DNA of 37,561 nucleotides from positions 1 through 37,561 of the forward strand of contig CAOKRC010000017.1 of the NCBI GenBank assembly GCA_948471035.1, written 5' to 3'. This DNA comes from an uncultured Clostridium sp. (GTDB lineage Bacteria > Bacillota > Clostridia > TANB77 > CAG-508). Both the position numbers and the translations under genes were made by a program. The notes beneath the pieces are model-generated. The model was not told the DNA's origin. It saw nothing but the letters and a program-made list of their open reading frames with translations, and searched no databases. Positions 18,604-27,355 of this stretch are shown here, one piece after another (position 1 is the stretch's first letter; every line of letters starts with the position of its first letter).

Positions 18604-19494
18604 CTAAGTTTTTAAAAATTTTCTTTTTGTTAATAAAATTCCAGGAAAATACAATAAAGCAAATAACACTCTATTCAATATTCCTTTTACATTATTTATT
18701 GTTTCCTTAAATTTTCTTTTTGTTAAATAAGAAAATAATATATAATGTTTTAGTATATACATTCTCTTTTTTAAGTATATCCCATTTAAGTCCATATCAA
18801 ACATTTCCTTAAAGTACTCATAATATCCATATGGATACTTTTTAAACATTTCTACAATATTTTTTGAATATCCCTCTTCTTGATATTCGCATATCATAAC
18901 AGGTTCGTTAAAGCATTTTATTTTATATTTTAAATCCATCTTGTGGTACATTCTTGCTTCTGTAATAAATTTTTCATCTTTCTCTAGTTTATAATTATAT
19001 TGTTTTCGTATAGCAGCATTATAAACTAATGCTTTTTCACCATTTTCTCCTTGTTTAAAATACATGTTAAACATAGTCGTTTCTTTTTCTTTAAATAAAT
19101 TACCTATGTTACATTCATTTTGATCATATTTTAAATAGCAAAGTGCATATGTATTTTCATCTAATTCATTACATGTATTTTTTATAGTTAAGAATGCATT
19201 TTGTTTAAAATAATCATCTGAGTCACATTCTATAATTAAATCTCCTGTTACATATGGTACTAAATTATTTATAGCCTCCATCTTTCCTTTGTTTTCTTGG
19301 CTATAATATTGAATATCAAATTTATTCTCATTAATAAATTTCTCTATTAAGCTTGCTGTATCATCAATAGAACCATCATCCATAATTAGCCATTCTACTT
19401 CAAGTCCATAATTTAAATTTTTTAATATACTATTATATAATCTCTCCAATAATTTTCCTCTGTTGTATGTTGGTGTTAGGATTGATATCTTCAT
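18604..19494 (-). CDS. GT2 family glycosyltransferase
   Basis: GT-A fold enzyme of 296 residues using a nucleotide-sugar donor. Seen: ISILTPTYNRGKLLERL at the start, LIMDDGSIDDT near 40, and the metal-binding IIECDSDDYF near 95. The following region KQGENGEKALVYNAAIR and the end HYILFSYLTKRKFKE lack known motifs. No membrane segment apart from a weak hydrophobic stretch near the C-terminus (LFALLYFPGILL) that may give membrane association. Between the decayed GT4 and an intact GT4 in the same orientation. Sugar and acceptor unknown. Confidence 0.9.
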   Translation of the reverse strand: MKISILTPTYNRGKLLERLYNSILKNLNYGLEVEWLIMDDGSIDDTASLIEKFINENKFDIQYYSQENKGKMEAINNLVPYVTGDLIIECDSDDYFKQNAFLTIKNTCNELDENTYALCYLKYDQNECNIGNLFKEKETTMFNMYFKQGENGEKALVYNAAIRKQYNYKLEKDEKFITEARMYHKMDLKYKIKCFNEPVMICEYQEEGYSKNIVEMFKKYPYGYYEYFKEMFDMDLNGIYLKKRMYILKHYILFSYLTKRKFKETINNVKGILNRVLFALLYFPGILLTKRKFLKT

Positions 19495-19569
19495 ATTTTG
19501 CTCCTTTTCTTGGTATTAATATAACTTCATAATAATAAATTCTGGGGGTTCTTAAAATATTTTATACTA

Positions 19570-20676
19570 CTATATAATTGCTTTTAATTCATCCAATATT
19601 ACCGAATTTTCATAACTATTGCTCTTATTACCCACATTACATTTAATTTTACCTTCTATAATTTCTTTTAATACATTATATATTGATTCTTCATTATTGT
19701 CTACAATAATACTATTTTCATAACCCTGTACCGCTTCTCTTGCTGCTGTATCTGTTATCATAATAAACTTGTCCAAAATCTTTGCTTCTTCTAGTACCAT
19801 TCCATAACCCTCATACATTGAAAACAAACAAAATATATCTGCATTTTTTATGTATGGATATGGATTTTCTCTTTTTCCTAATAACTTAAAACTATCTTGA
19901 ACATTATTTTCTTTTACTATTTTTTCTAAATCTTCCATTTCTGGACCTTCACCTATAACATAGATATTATGAAATAATCCATTTTTAATTAAGTTTATAT
20001 GCACCTTTAATAACCTGTCTATAGCTTTTTGTTTTGTTAATCTTGCTACTGTTACAAAATTGATTGTGTCTTTTTCAAAATTAGTATCTACCTCCAAAAT
20101 TGATTTTTCTCTTACATTTTTAGCATCTATATAATTATATACTAATTTTAGTTTATATTTGCTTATACTTGGATATAGATTCACAAATTTTTCTAAATTA
20201 TCTTTACTTACAAATACAATTGTATCATATTTATTATATATTTTTCTATCATACTTTTCCTTTATTTTAGATTTTAACCCATTTTCAAAAACTTTAGATA
20301 TATCATTGTGTACCCAAGCTATCTTTTTTGCTTTAGCATTTTTGTTTGCAAATAATCTTGTTATTGGTCCTTCCAAAAAGGCTATTTCTGTATCATAATT
20401 TCCTTGTTTTATCTTATTTTTATATATGCTATTTCCCACAAAAAGTAATTTTAATGAAACTCTTAACTTTTCTAATTTGGTCATTTCTTTATATGGTTTA
20501 CTATACAAACTAAAGATTTTCACATTTTTAGATATTGCTTTTTCAAATTCACCATTAGGATATAGTGTAAATATAGTAATATTATAGTCATTTTGTAGCT
20601 TATTTACAATATCTACTAATACTCTTTCTGCTCCTCCTAATGTTAAGCTAGTTATTCCAAATAATATCTTTTTCAA
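19570..20676 (-). CDS. GT4 family glycosyltransferase
   Basis: GT-B fold, 368 residues. Seen: ITSLTLGGAERVLVDIVNKL at the N-terminus; IAWVHNDIS near 117; FVTVARLTKQKAIDRLL near 208; NIYVIGEGPEMEDL; and the donor-site loop FCLFSMYEGYGMVLEEA near 285 with the conserved E-x7-E pair. A short gap (about 75 bases) separates it from the next GT2 gene. Like the other cluster genes it lacks in-frame CGG; the two CGG triplets inside it (19602 and 19711 region) are out of phase. Confidence 0.92.
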   Translation of the reverse strand: MKKILFGITSLTLGGAERVLVDIVNKLQNDYNITIFTLYPNGEFEKAISKNVKIFSLYSKPYKEMTKLEKLRVSLKLLFVGNSIYKNKIKQGNYDTEIAFLEGPITRLFANKNAKAKKIAWVHNDISKVFENGLKSKIKEKYDRKIYNKYDTIVFVSKDNLEKFVNLYPSISKYKLKLVYNYIDAKNVREKSILEVDTNFEKDTINFVTVARLTKQKAIDRLLKVHINLIKNGLFHNIYVIGEGPEMEDLEKIVKENNVQDSFKLLGKRENPYPYIKNADIFCLFSMYEGYGMVLEEAKILDKFIMITDTAAREAVQGYENSIIVDNNEESIYNVLKEIIEGKIKCNVGNKSNSYENSVILDELKAII

Positions 20677-20771
20677 ATATTTTTCCTCCTGGTTTTGACA
20701 TTTTACATAATTTATTATATAATTAGCTACGTTACCATAAACAATGTAGTTATATTAGAAAGGTGGTTTTT

Positions 20772-21056
20772 ATGGATTGTCTTCATTCTCGGGTTTATTG
20801 CGAGGAAAATGTCATTGTAGACTTTTTTCTCGCTGGTCACAATGTAGAAAAAATGGAAGTTTTCATATATCATCCAAAAGAGATTATAGAACAGCATTTT
20901 GATAAGGCTCATTCTTTAATTGGTATTGTTATAGTACATCATGATGAAATTATTTTTGAAATATTTTCTGGTGATATAATACTACAACATTATTATTCAA
21001 TTGGTATTGAGTGTATAAGGAAAATTCAACATTATCCTTGTGCTATTCTTGGATGA
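20772..21056 (+). CDS. Unknown 94-residue protein on the opposite strand, with an in-frame CGG
   Basis: AAAGGTGG lies 8 bases before the ATG, and a hairpin with a T-rich tail follows the TGA stop, so a real plus-strand transcript is likely. The protein is rich in Ile, His and acidic residues (FIYHPKEIIEQHF, GIVIVHHDEIIFEIF, HYYSIGIECIRKI), has no signal peptide or membrane helix, and matches no family I know. Codon 7 is CGG (TCT CGG GTT). If CGG shifts +1 here, translation ends nine codons later at a TAG. Its 5' codons (GTC, GAC, CTC, CAC, TTC) are less AT-biased than its neighbours, hinting at transfer from elsewhere. Either it is dead in this host, or CGG can sometimes be read in frame, or the true start is a later ATG such as MEVFIYHP. 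Confidence 0.5.
   Translation: MDCLHSRVYCEENVIVDFFLAGHNVEKMEVFIYHPKEIIEQHFDKAHSLIGIVIVHHDEIIFEIFSGDIILQHYYSIGIECIRKIQHYPCAILG
20790..20792 (+). other. In-frame CGG without a compensating frame (exception to the rule)
   Basis: TCT CGG GTT at codon 7 of the plus-strand ORF. The 0 frame stays open for 87 more codons; the +1 frame closes quickly. This is the only in-frame CGG in a plausible ORF that is not followed by the right frame at +1. Confidence 0.6.
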
Positions 21057-21071
21057 TTAAGCCACTATTTT

Positions 21072-21110
21072 GGGGAATTGGCATCATGCCTATTCCCATT
21101 TTCTTTTTAT
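21072..21110 (+). terminator. Terminator of the small plus-strand gene
   Basis: GGGAAT, GGCAT and their complements form a near-perfect stem at 21073-21097, followed by TTTTCTTTTTATTCTTTT on the plus strand. The T run overlaps the 3' end of the convergent wzy-like gene. No T run on the minus side. Confidence 0.75.
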
Positions 21111-22513
21111 TCTTTTACTTTATTCACTAATAATGTAGCAATAACTATAATTATCATCGATGTAGACATATTAAAGAATGTATACCCAGATAAAAATGCA
21201 AGTGCAAAACTAAACCATAATCCAAGTAGTAACATTACATATTCTGTATCTATTCTATCTTTATTTTTTAATCCCTTTAATGTTGTATAACATGCTATTC
21301 CTAATAGTGGAATAAAATATAGTATAAATCCTATTATTCCAAAGTTAAATAAAAATGCTGGTATTTCCATTTCTAGTACAAGTTCCCTATAATTTGCCAT
21401 ATATCCATTTCCAAATAACATATACAAAGGATTTGCTTGATTCTTCACCAAATAGAAATTATATACTAATTGTTGTGTTCTCATATCATTATTTACCACA
21501 TTATGCTTATTAGCAAAATTATATAGGTCTAAAATAGATTTTTTCCCTGCCTCACTCATATATCCAACTTCTAGTTCATTTGTATCTATCTTTTCTTTTA
21601 TTTCTAACAAAGAACCTGAAATATGAGATTGTGCATTATTTGTTTCATCTATTATATTTCCTTCTATATCCTCTAAATGTTTTCTTCTTTGTAATGTAGT
21701 AGAACCTACTATTCCTACTATAATTATTACTACTATAATTGCACATATACTACCTATTAATATATTTTTATTAAGTTGTGCTTTATGAAGTATTGCCACA
21801 AATATTTCTGCTATAGAATATAAAAGCAATGTTAAAATAAATCCAAATAGTCCTACTCTAGTTCCTATTAATGTTGTTAAATACACTCCCACTAATACAA
21901 TTATAGCTATAACCCAGTATCTATATTTCTTTTCTTTTACTAAACCTAGTATAATAAACATAGATAATATAAGAATTGCACTAATACTATTTCCAGATTC
22001 AAACCAACCTTTATACCCTATTTTTTCTATATATGTAGATGATGAAGTTTTGGTTATAATTGCTATAAATATAGATACTATATATATTGTAGTAACCACT
22101 AATACACTCACTTGTAATTTTTTTGTATCATACTTTTTAAATATGTAAATATATATAAATAAATTCAATATCATAAATGAGTAGTTTATTAAATATTGTA
22201 ATTCATGAATAATTCCACTATATGAACTGCTTGTCTTTAGTATATTAAATATATATAAATGTACCATTGCATATATTGCATATATGCTTGCAACAGCTAC
22301 TAATTTTAGTTTTATCTTATCTTTAAAGAATATATAGGCAATTATATATATTGGTATAATTGGTCTTATAAATGTAGATGGTGATAGGCTTGTATTAAAT
22401 GTACTTCTAAATATAAAACTTGCCATATCAAGTATTGGGCATATTATTATAAATAGATATAATAAATTTTCTACTGTTATTTTTTCTTTTACTTTTCTTA
22501 TTACCTGTTCCAT
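21107..22513 (-). CDS. O-antigen ligase/polymerase-like membrane protein
   Basis: A 468-residue protein with about 11-12 membrane helices and a large extracytoplasmic loop around residues 275-375 (RKHLEDIEGNIIDETNNAQ, NKHNVVNNDMRTQQ, MLFGNGYMANYREL). That helix pattern, an Arg-containing segment before the large loop (LIGTRVGLFGF near 218) and the position in a glycan cluster match the Wzy/WaaL/O-antigen ligase superfamily. Likely role: polymerising or ligating lipid-linked glycan repeats on the outer face (inference). Convergent with the small gene on the plus strand. Confidence 0.8.
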   Translation of the reverse strand: MEQVIRKVKEKITVENLLYLFIIICPILDMASFIFRSTFNTSLSPSTFIRPIIPIYIIAYIFFKDKIKLKLVAVASIYAIYAMVHLYIFNILKTSSSYSGIIHELQYLINYSFMILNLFIYIYIFKKYDTKKLQVSVLVVTTIYIVSIFIAIITKTSSSTYIEKIGYKGWFESGNSISAILILSMFIILGLVKEKKYRYWVIAIIVLVGVYLTTLIGTRVGLFGFILTLLLYSIAEIFVAILHKAQLNKNILIGSICAIIVVIIIVGIVGSTTLQRRKHLEDIEGNIIDETNNAQSHISGSLLEIKEKIDTNELEVGYMSEAGKKSILDLYNFANKHNVVNNDMRTQQLVYNFYLVKNQANPLYMLFGNGYMANYRELVLEMEIPAFLFNFGIIGFILYFIPLLGIACYTTLKGLKNKDRIDTEYVMLLLGLWFSFALAFLSGYTFFNMSTSMIIIVIATLLVNKVKE

Positions 22514-22562
22514 TCTTACCTCTTTTTAGTAAATATTTACTTTATAGTAGTAACTAGCGTGA

Positions 22563-22658
22563 ATGTAGTAATATATTTATTTTCAAAAGCGGAGTACGTG
22601 GAATCTCCAGCGGCCGTGACGAGTGTCGAAGCTTTTTAAAATAAATATATTACTACAT
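22563..22658. repeat. 96-base near-palindrome with a GC-rich structured core
   Basis: Perfect 21-bp arms (22563-22583 and 22638-22658), one mismatch, then six more pairs (AAAAGC/GCTTTT). The 40-base interior is about 58% GC, far above its surroundings, and has its own small stems: GGAG/CTCC at 22591-22608, CGGCCG at 22611-22616 and GAC/GTC at 22618-22627. It fills the gap between two glycan genes and has no coding frame. It could be a MITE-like element, a structured RNA or a recombination site. No target duplication is obvious. Confidence 0.7.
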
Positions 22659-22683
22659 GGAAGCGGAAATCAAAGAATATATT

Positions 22684-23628
22684 TTAAAACATCTTAGCAT
22701 ATATCCTATAAGTAAATCTATTTACGCTCTTCATATATTTCTTTTTAGAATTTAAGTTTGTGTTTAAGATTTGGTTTTCTTTCCAGTTTGGAAATGTTTC
22801 ATTTAATTTTACCCATGTTTTGTTTAGCAAATCAATTTTTACGTTTTTATTCTTTATCTCTGTTATTCTTTTAAAAGAACTACATAAAAGTATTCGAGTA
22901 TATGTATATTCTAATTCTTCTTTATATTTATCATAAAAATTCTTTTGTTTATAAAAAGAAATTACATTATCTAGAACTGTAAATATGTCTTTTGTCTTTT
23001 CATTTTTGGAATTAGATATCGAACCATTTCTTTGTACATAATATATTAATGGTTCTTTTACAAAAGATACTTTTTCTATATATGGTACTAATTTATAAAA
23101 GAATTCTACATCTTCATATTGTAATCCTTTTGGAAATTCTATTTGTGCCTCTTCAAGTATTTCCCTTTTATATAGCTTATTCCATGCAACTACTCTTGCT
23201 TTTTCTATCATTTCGCTCTTTCCTTCATATTGCTCGCCTATATCTTTTTTCTTTCTTCTACCATATGCCCAATAAAAATTGCATTCCACAATATCGCTAT
23301 CTTCTTTTTTTGCTTTTTCATACATTTTTTCATATGCTTTTTTATCTATATAATCATCTCCATCTAAAAAAGCAATATATTCCCCTGTTGCATATTTCAT
23401 TCCATAGTTTCTTGCAGAAGATAGTCCGCCATTTTCTTTAGTATAATATTTCACATTATTATATGTTTCCACATACTCTTTTACAATATTTTTTCCAAAA
23501 TCCCTTGAGCCATCATCTACAACAATAATTTCAATATCTTCTAAAGTTTGATTTACAAGTGATTCTAAGCATTTTCTAATATAATTTTCTACATTATACA
23601 TAGGAACAATTACACTAATTTTTGTCAT
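22684..23628 (-). CDS. GT2 family glycosyltransferase
   Basis: EpsJ/capsule-type GT-A enzyme of 314 residues. Seen: ISVIVPMYNVENYIRKCLES at the start; IIVVDDGSRD near 38; GLSSARNYGMKYATGEYIAF; the metal site FLDGDDYID near 93; EYEDVEFFYKL-like acceptor/catalytic segment (GLQYEDVEFFYK) near 170; and PLIYYVQRNGSIS near 195. Fifteen bases separate it from the next GT2 gene, so the two are co-transcribed. AGGTG lies upstream of the ATG. Sugar unknown. Confidence 0.93.
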   Translation of the reverse strand: MTKISVIVPMYNVENYIRKCLESLVNQTLEDIEIIVVDDGSRDFGKNIVKEYVETYNNVKYYTKENGGLSSARNYGMKYATGEYIAFLDGDDYIDKKAYEKMYEKAKKEDSDIVECNFYWAYGRRKKKDIGEQYEGKSEMIEKARVVAWNKLYKREILEEAQIEFPKGLQYEDVEFFYKLVPYIEKVSFVKEPLIYYVQRNGSISNSKNEKTKDIFTVLDNVISFYKQKNFYDKYKEELEYTYTRILLCSSFKRITEIKNKNVKIDLLNKTWVKLNETFPNWKENQILNTNLNSKKKYMKSVNRFTYRIYAKMF

Positions 23629-23642
23629 CTTAACACCTCTTA

Positions 23643-24590
23643 TTATTTTAATTTTAAATATATTTTTACATTTATTTTTAATATCATTTTCTTTACAAAT
23701 TGTTTTATATTGTTTACTTGTATGTTATCTATCATCTTCCTTTTGTTTATCTTTTTTATATAAATATCTAAATCTTGTTTCTTTAGTTCTTTTAATTTTA
23801 AAATAATTGCATTAGTGTAATATGTTTTTAGATTTTTTTTAGTAGTTATAGTTAGGTCTTCATTACTTATAAATTCTAACATATTATCATAATGTAGTAA
23901 TGTGTCATCTATCTTTTTTAATGTCTTTTGATAATCTTCATTTCTTGTAATACTGCCATTTGTTTGTAAATAGCAATATCCATATGTATTAAGCGATACA
24001 ACTGATTTAGCTTTTAATATTACAAATGGAATTAGTCCAAAGTCTTCATGCTCTGTATTTACCTTGAATTTTAAATTGTTGGCTTCAAATAGTTCCTTTT
24101 TAAATGCATATATACATGGTGAATCTAATAAAACATCTGTAAAACATAACATATTAAAAGCAGTTTGTCCATCACACTTATTAAATACAGCACCATCAAC
24201 TTTTTCTAGTATATCTTCATTCTCATTAACTCTTTCAAGTTTAAACTTAATAATGTCGATATCTTGCTTAATATATTCTTTTAACTCATTAATCAATTCT
24301 TGTTTAATATAATCATCTGCATCAATAAATAAGATATACTTTCCTTTTGCTTTAGAAATACCAAAGTTTCTTGTATCTGCAACTCCTGTATTTTCTTTTT
24401 CATAATAAGTTATTTTTTCAGGATTTTGTTTTGCATATTCTTTTACTATTTCCCTTGAATTATCTTTAGAGCCATCATCAATAGCTAATATTTCTATATT
24501 TTCTATATTTTGATTAAGTACTGACTCTAAGCATTTTTTTAAATTGTTACCTGCATTATATATCGGTACAATTACACTTAATTCACACAT
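23643..24590 (-). CDS. GT2 family glycosyltransferase
   Basis: GT-A enzyme of 315 residues, related to its downstream neighbour and probably an old duplicate. Seen: LSVIVPIYNAGNNLKKCLES; ILAIDDGSKDNS; GVADTRNFGISKAKGKYILF; FIDADDYI near 93; TEHEDFGLIPFVI near 180, the catalytic-base region; and YCYLQTNGSITR. Basic, Lys-rich C-terminus. Ribosome site AAAAGGTG before the ATG. Confidence 0.93.
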   Translation of the reverse strand: MCELSVIVPIYNAGNNLKKCLESVLNQNIENIEILAIDDGSKDNSREIVKEYAKQNPEKITYYEKENTGVADTRNFGISKAKGKYILFIDADDYIKQELINELKEYIKQDIDIIKFKLERVNENEDILEKVDGAVFNKCDGQTAFNMLCFTDVLLDSPCIYAFKKELFEANNLKFKVNTEHEDFGLIPFVILKAKSVVSLNTYGYCYLQTNGSITRNEDYQKTLKKIDDTLLHYDNMLEFISNEDLTITTKKNLKTYYTNAIILKLKELKKQDLDIYIKKINKRKMIDNIQVNNIKQFVKKMILKINVKIYLKLK

Positions 24591-24628
24591 TTTATCACCT
24601 TTTTATAGTTAAATGATCTGTCACAAAC

Positions 24629-25712
24629 TTAGTTATTAATCAATGTATCTAGCTTTACTTCAATTTCTTTATTGTATTCTTCTGGATTAAACTTGTTACT
24701 TGTACTGTATCCCTGCTCTATAAATTGTTTCATAGCTTTATATAAATCATCTGTTGTTTTTTCTACTACTTTTCCAAATTTATCATTTATATCTTCTAAA
24801 GCATCAGCTACATTTGTTGTAATAATTGGCTTATTTAGTATTAGTGACTCTAAAAATACCACTGGATATCCCTCATAATTAGAACTTAATATTATAGAAT
24901 CTGCTAACTTCATATATGGATATGGATTTTTCTTTAACCCCATAAACTTAATTTGTTCTTCTAATTTGTACTCATAAACTAGCCTTTTATATGTGTTTGT
25001 ATCTTTTCCATCTCCAACAAACCAAACTTGAAACTTGCAATTATCTTCTTTCAATCTTTTTGAGGCTTCAATAATTCTTGTTAATTTTTTTTGTAATTCA
25101 TCATGTCTTCCTACATTTACAAATGTATATGTTACCTTTTTCTCTCCAATATTCTCGTCTGATAAATTTTTTATTTTCTTATAATCCATTAAATTATTAC
25201 AAAAAATCACTTTATCTTTTTCATTGGGGTATACTTTTATAAAACTTTCACATGCTTTTTTTGAAACAAATACTATATTCTTAAATTTATCATAGTTAAG
25301 TTCGCTAAAAAATTGCTTTACCTTTTCTTTATCACCATTATATAATTCTAAATAATCTGCATGTCCCCATAAAATACTATTTTTTGAGGCCATTCTTGCT
25401 ACAAATGAAGCTACTTTAGAATATGTAGCAAAAGAAGCGGAAAAATCAAATCTATTTTTGTATTTTAATGTAAAACCTATTCTCTTTACTAAATTAATAC
25501 TTTTTCTTATAAATACATTGTTACATTTGCTTGGATTATATTGTACTATATGTATTTTACCGTCTAAGTCTTGTAAAAATATACCTTGCTTTTCTTCTAA
25601 CACCAAAGTTATTTCATAATCCTTTTTAGCTAAATAGTTAAGTAAAGTTACTAGTGCATTCTCTATTCCCCCGAGCATTCATATTAGCTGCAGCAAATAG
25701 TATTTTTTTCAT
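24629..25712 (-). CDS. GT4 family glycosyltransferase, joined across a CGG +1 shift
   Basis: GT-B fold, about 360 residues when joined. The start MKKILFAAANMNA is followed by CGG (25671-25673); resuming at GGG gives NMNAGGIENALVTLL, the conserved Gly-Gly-x-E loop of the GT4 N-domain. Then ILWGHADYLEL, TFVNVGRHDELQKKL, VWFVGDGKDTNTYK and the donor-site SSNYEGYPVVFLESL. Without the shift the first strand and loop of the fold would be lost. The ribosome site is weak (GAGAG). First gene of the cluster as transcribed, followed by two GT2 genes. Confidence 0.9.
25671..25673 (-). other. CGG +1 shift site 6 (GT4 N-terminus)
   Basis: Codon 14, GCT CGG GGG in frame 0; frame resumes at GGG GGA ATA GAG. 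25673 is in phase with the ATG at 25712, and 25672 with the long downstream frame. Confidence 0.85.
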
Positions 25713-25817
25713 ACTACACTCTCATTTCTTTAAATTATATTATAACATCAACTATCACATTGTTATATTACATGTGATAATTATATCATAATATATAGTT
25801 TTCTACTATAAAAAAGC

Positions 25818-25846
25818 AAAAAAAATAGAGTTTTTGACTCTACTTT
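25818..25846 (-). terminator. Terminator of rpmE
   Basis: TAGAGT/ACTCTA stem with a 5-base loop, flanked by A and T runs, 16 bases after the rpmE stop codon; a run of eight T follows on the minus strand. Confidence 0.75.
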
Positions 25847-25857
25847 TCTTATTTTTA

Positions 25858-26058
25858 TTATGCAATTCCGTATTTTTTCTTGAATTTATCTGCTCTACCA
25901 CCTGTTGTATTTAATTTTAAACTTCCAGTCCAAAATGGATGACATTTTGAACAAACGTCTACTTTTATATCTTTTTTTGTTGATTTTGTTGTAAAAACAT
26001 TTCCACATGCGCATGTTATTGTTGCTTCTGTAAATTCTGGATGTATTCCTTCTTTCAT
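25858..26058 (-). CDS. rpmE: Ribosomal protein bL31, zinc-binding form
   Basis: Large-subunit protein of 66 residues. Starts [19 protein letters not shown] and keeps the four Cys ligands (TCACG and [11 protein letters not shown]), so this is the zinc-containing C+ type. The end [12 protein letters not shown] is typical. AAAGAGGTG precedes the ATG. Single-gene unit with its own terminator. Confidence 0.97.
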   Translation of the reverse strand: MKEGIHPEFTEATITCACGNVFTTKSTKKDIKVDVCSKCHPFWTGSLKLNTTGGRADKFKKKYGIA

Positions 26059-26196
26059 TTTGCTTTCACCTCTTTTTCTTCTTTATTAAATTTGCTAACT
26101 AATATCTTAACACAAATTTTATATGATTTCAACTAAAAGTTGAAAATTTTACCTTTTTTAATTAATATTTTTTAGCCATAATATCTAAGTAGGGTC

Positions 26197-26361
26197 TTAT
26201 TTTTTAGTTTTATCTTCATTGTTCTTATCTACCATATATTGTGCTGATGTTCTTAACTCTTCAAAAAATGGTAATTTGTTTACTAATTTTATCATTATAT
26301 TAAATAAACAAGCAACAATTAAAATAAAAAGTCCTATTTTTTTCCATAATTTAGCAGCCAT
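26197..26361 (-). CDS. Small membrane protein, 54 residues
   Basis: Starts MAAKLWKKIG after a strong GGAGG ribosome site 9 bases upstream, has one membrane helix (about 10-27, LFILIVACLFNIMIK), then a Lys/Glu-rich tail ending DKNNEDKTKK. No family recognised. It is divergent from the VanW gene and separated from it by about 140 bases of promoter-bearing DNA. The ribosome site and clean composition make it more convincing than the opposite-strand frame over the same DNA. Confidence 0.6.
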   Translation of the reverse strand: MAAKLWKKIGLFILIVACLFNIMIKLVNKLPFFEELRTSAQYMVDKNNEDKTKK

Positions 26362-26500
26362 GTTCTTTTCCTCCGTTTTTATACTCTACTTTATTATTAT
26401 ACTATATTTTTAAATTTTGTCAATATTATTGAGTTTTTTGGTTAAACTATTGGGAGTGAACTACAATCATATATTATAATTTTTGAAAGGAAGAACTTAA

Positions 26501-27208
26501 ATGAAATCTAAATTCATATATATATTATCTTTATTATCTATCTTATTATTCTTTTTAGCTGGTTGTGGAAAAAATGATAATGAATCAAATGTAACAAATA
26601 CTGCTTCTGCTAATAGAATGAGTACTGAAATTTCTATAAATAATTCCACAAACAACTTGTCAAATATTACTGAAAGTGCTACAAATGAATTATCAAACAC
26701 TACTGAAAACACCGTAAATGAAATACGTGTAGGTCTTCATGAGGTAGAAAATACAGAAGAAGAATTAGGTTCTTTTTCTACAAAACTTGGTGGAAAAGAT
26801 ACTCCTAGAACTCGTAACATTGGAATAACTACATCCATTTTAAATGAAACTATTGTAGAAAATGGTGAAACATTTTCATTTTGCGGAACAATAGGAAATC
26901 CAACAGCTGATATGGGCTATGAAGAAGCAGATTCTTTTGATGCTGATGGAAATACAGTAAAAACTTTAGGTGGCGGTAACTGCCAAGTAAGTAGTACATT
27001 ATATAATGTGGTTTTACAAATAGAAGATTTAGAAGTAAAAGAAAGACATGCTCATATTAAACCAGTTCATTATGTTGAAAAAGATAAAGATGCAACTGTT
27101 GCTTATGGTAGTGTAGATTTTAAATTTAAAAATAATACAGGTAGCAAAATAAAAATTTATGCAAGCTCTGATTTAAATAGTGTTAATGTACGTATTGTAA
27201 AATTGTAA
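26501..27208 (+). CDS. VanW family lipoprotein
   Basis: A 235-residue exported lipoprotein. Signal peptide with lipobox LFFLAGC (Cys at about 22), then a Ser/Thr/Asn-rich spacer with two near-repeats (NITESATNELSN / NTTENTVNEI), then the VanW domain: STKLGGKDTPRTRNI, NGETFSF, GYEEADSFDADG and the signature GGGNCQVSSTLYN near 165. VanW proteins are common in Gram-positive envelopes; biochemical function is not settled. GGAAG precedes the ATG. One of few plus-strand genes. Two CGG triplets inside are out of frame (TGC GGA, GGC GGT). Confidence 0.92.
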   Translation: MKSKFIYILSLLSILLFFLAGCGKNDNESNVTNTASANRMSTEISINNSTNNLSNITESATNELSNTTENTVNEIRVGLHEVENTEEELGSFSTKLGGKDTPRTRNIGITTSILNETIVENGETFSFCGTIGNPTADMGYEEADSFDADGNTVKTLGGGNCQVSSTLYNVVLQIEDLEVKERHAHIKPVHYVEKDKDATVAYGSVDFKFKNNTGSKIKIYASSDLNSVNVRIVKL

Positions 27209-27224
27209 TAAATTATAATTCATT

Positions 27225-27301
27225 TGTAGGTGCGAACCTTGTGTCCACCCTTATTTATAATATGTTCAATCTTTTGGGCAGAGACAGGGCCTGTCCTTAC
27301 A
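27225..27301. repeat. Short intergenic repeat-like element with inverted ends
   Basis: Begins TGTAGGTGCGAACC and ends GGGCCTGTCCTTACA. Two GC-rich hairpin halves (GGTG...CACC and GGGC...GCCTGTCC) flank an AT-rich middle. It resembles the TGTAGGGGCG...CGCCCCTACA palindromic repeats found between genes in many Clostridia. It lies just after the VanW stop codon and is much more GC-rich than its surroundings. Copy number cannot be judged from one window. Confidence 0.5.
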
Positions 27302-27324
27302 TTTTATCTAATAAAAAATCGCAA

Positions 27325-27349
27325 AAAAGGTTGCAAAATGCAACCTTTT
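27325..27349. terminator. Bidirectional terminator between vanW-like gene and greA
   Basis: AAAAGGTTGCA / TGCAACCTTTT perfect 11-bp stem with a 3-base loop. T runs on both strands serve the two convergent genes. Confidence 0.85.
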
Positions 27350-27355
27350 ATTTTC

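Noticed and set aside
20727-20912. Minus-strand ORF over the small plus-strand gene
   Set aside because: No ribosome site or terminator in that direction, and the plus strand has both.
22563-22658. Integron attC site
   Set aside because: The long perfect AT-rich arms and the absence of the RYYYAAC / GTTRRRY core pair do not match attC structure, and no integrase is nearby.
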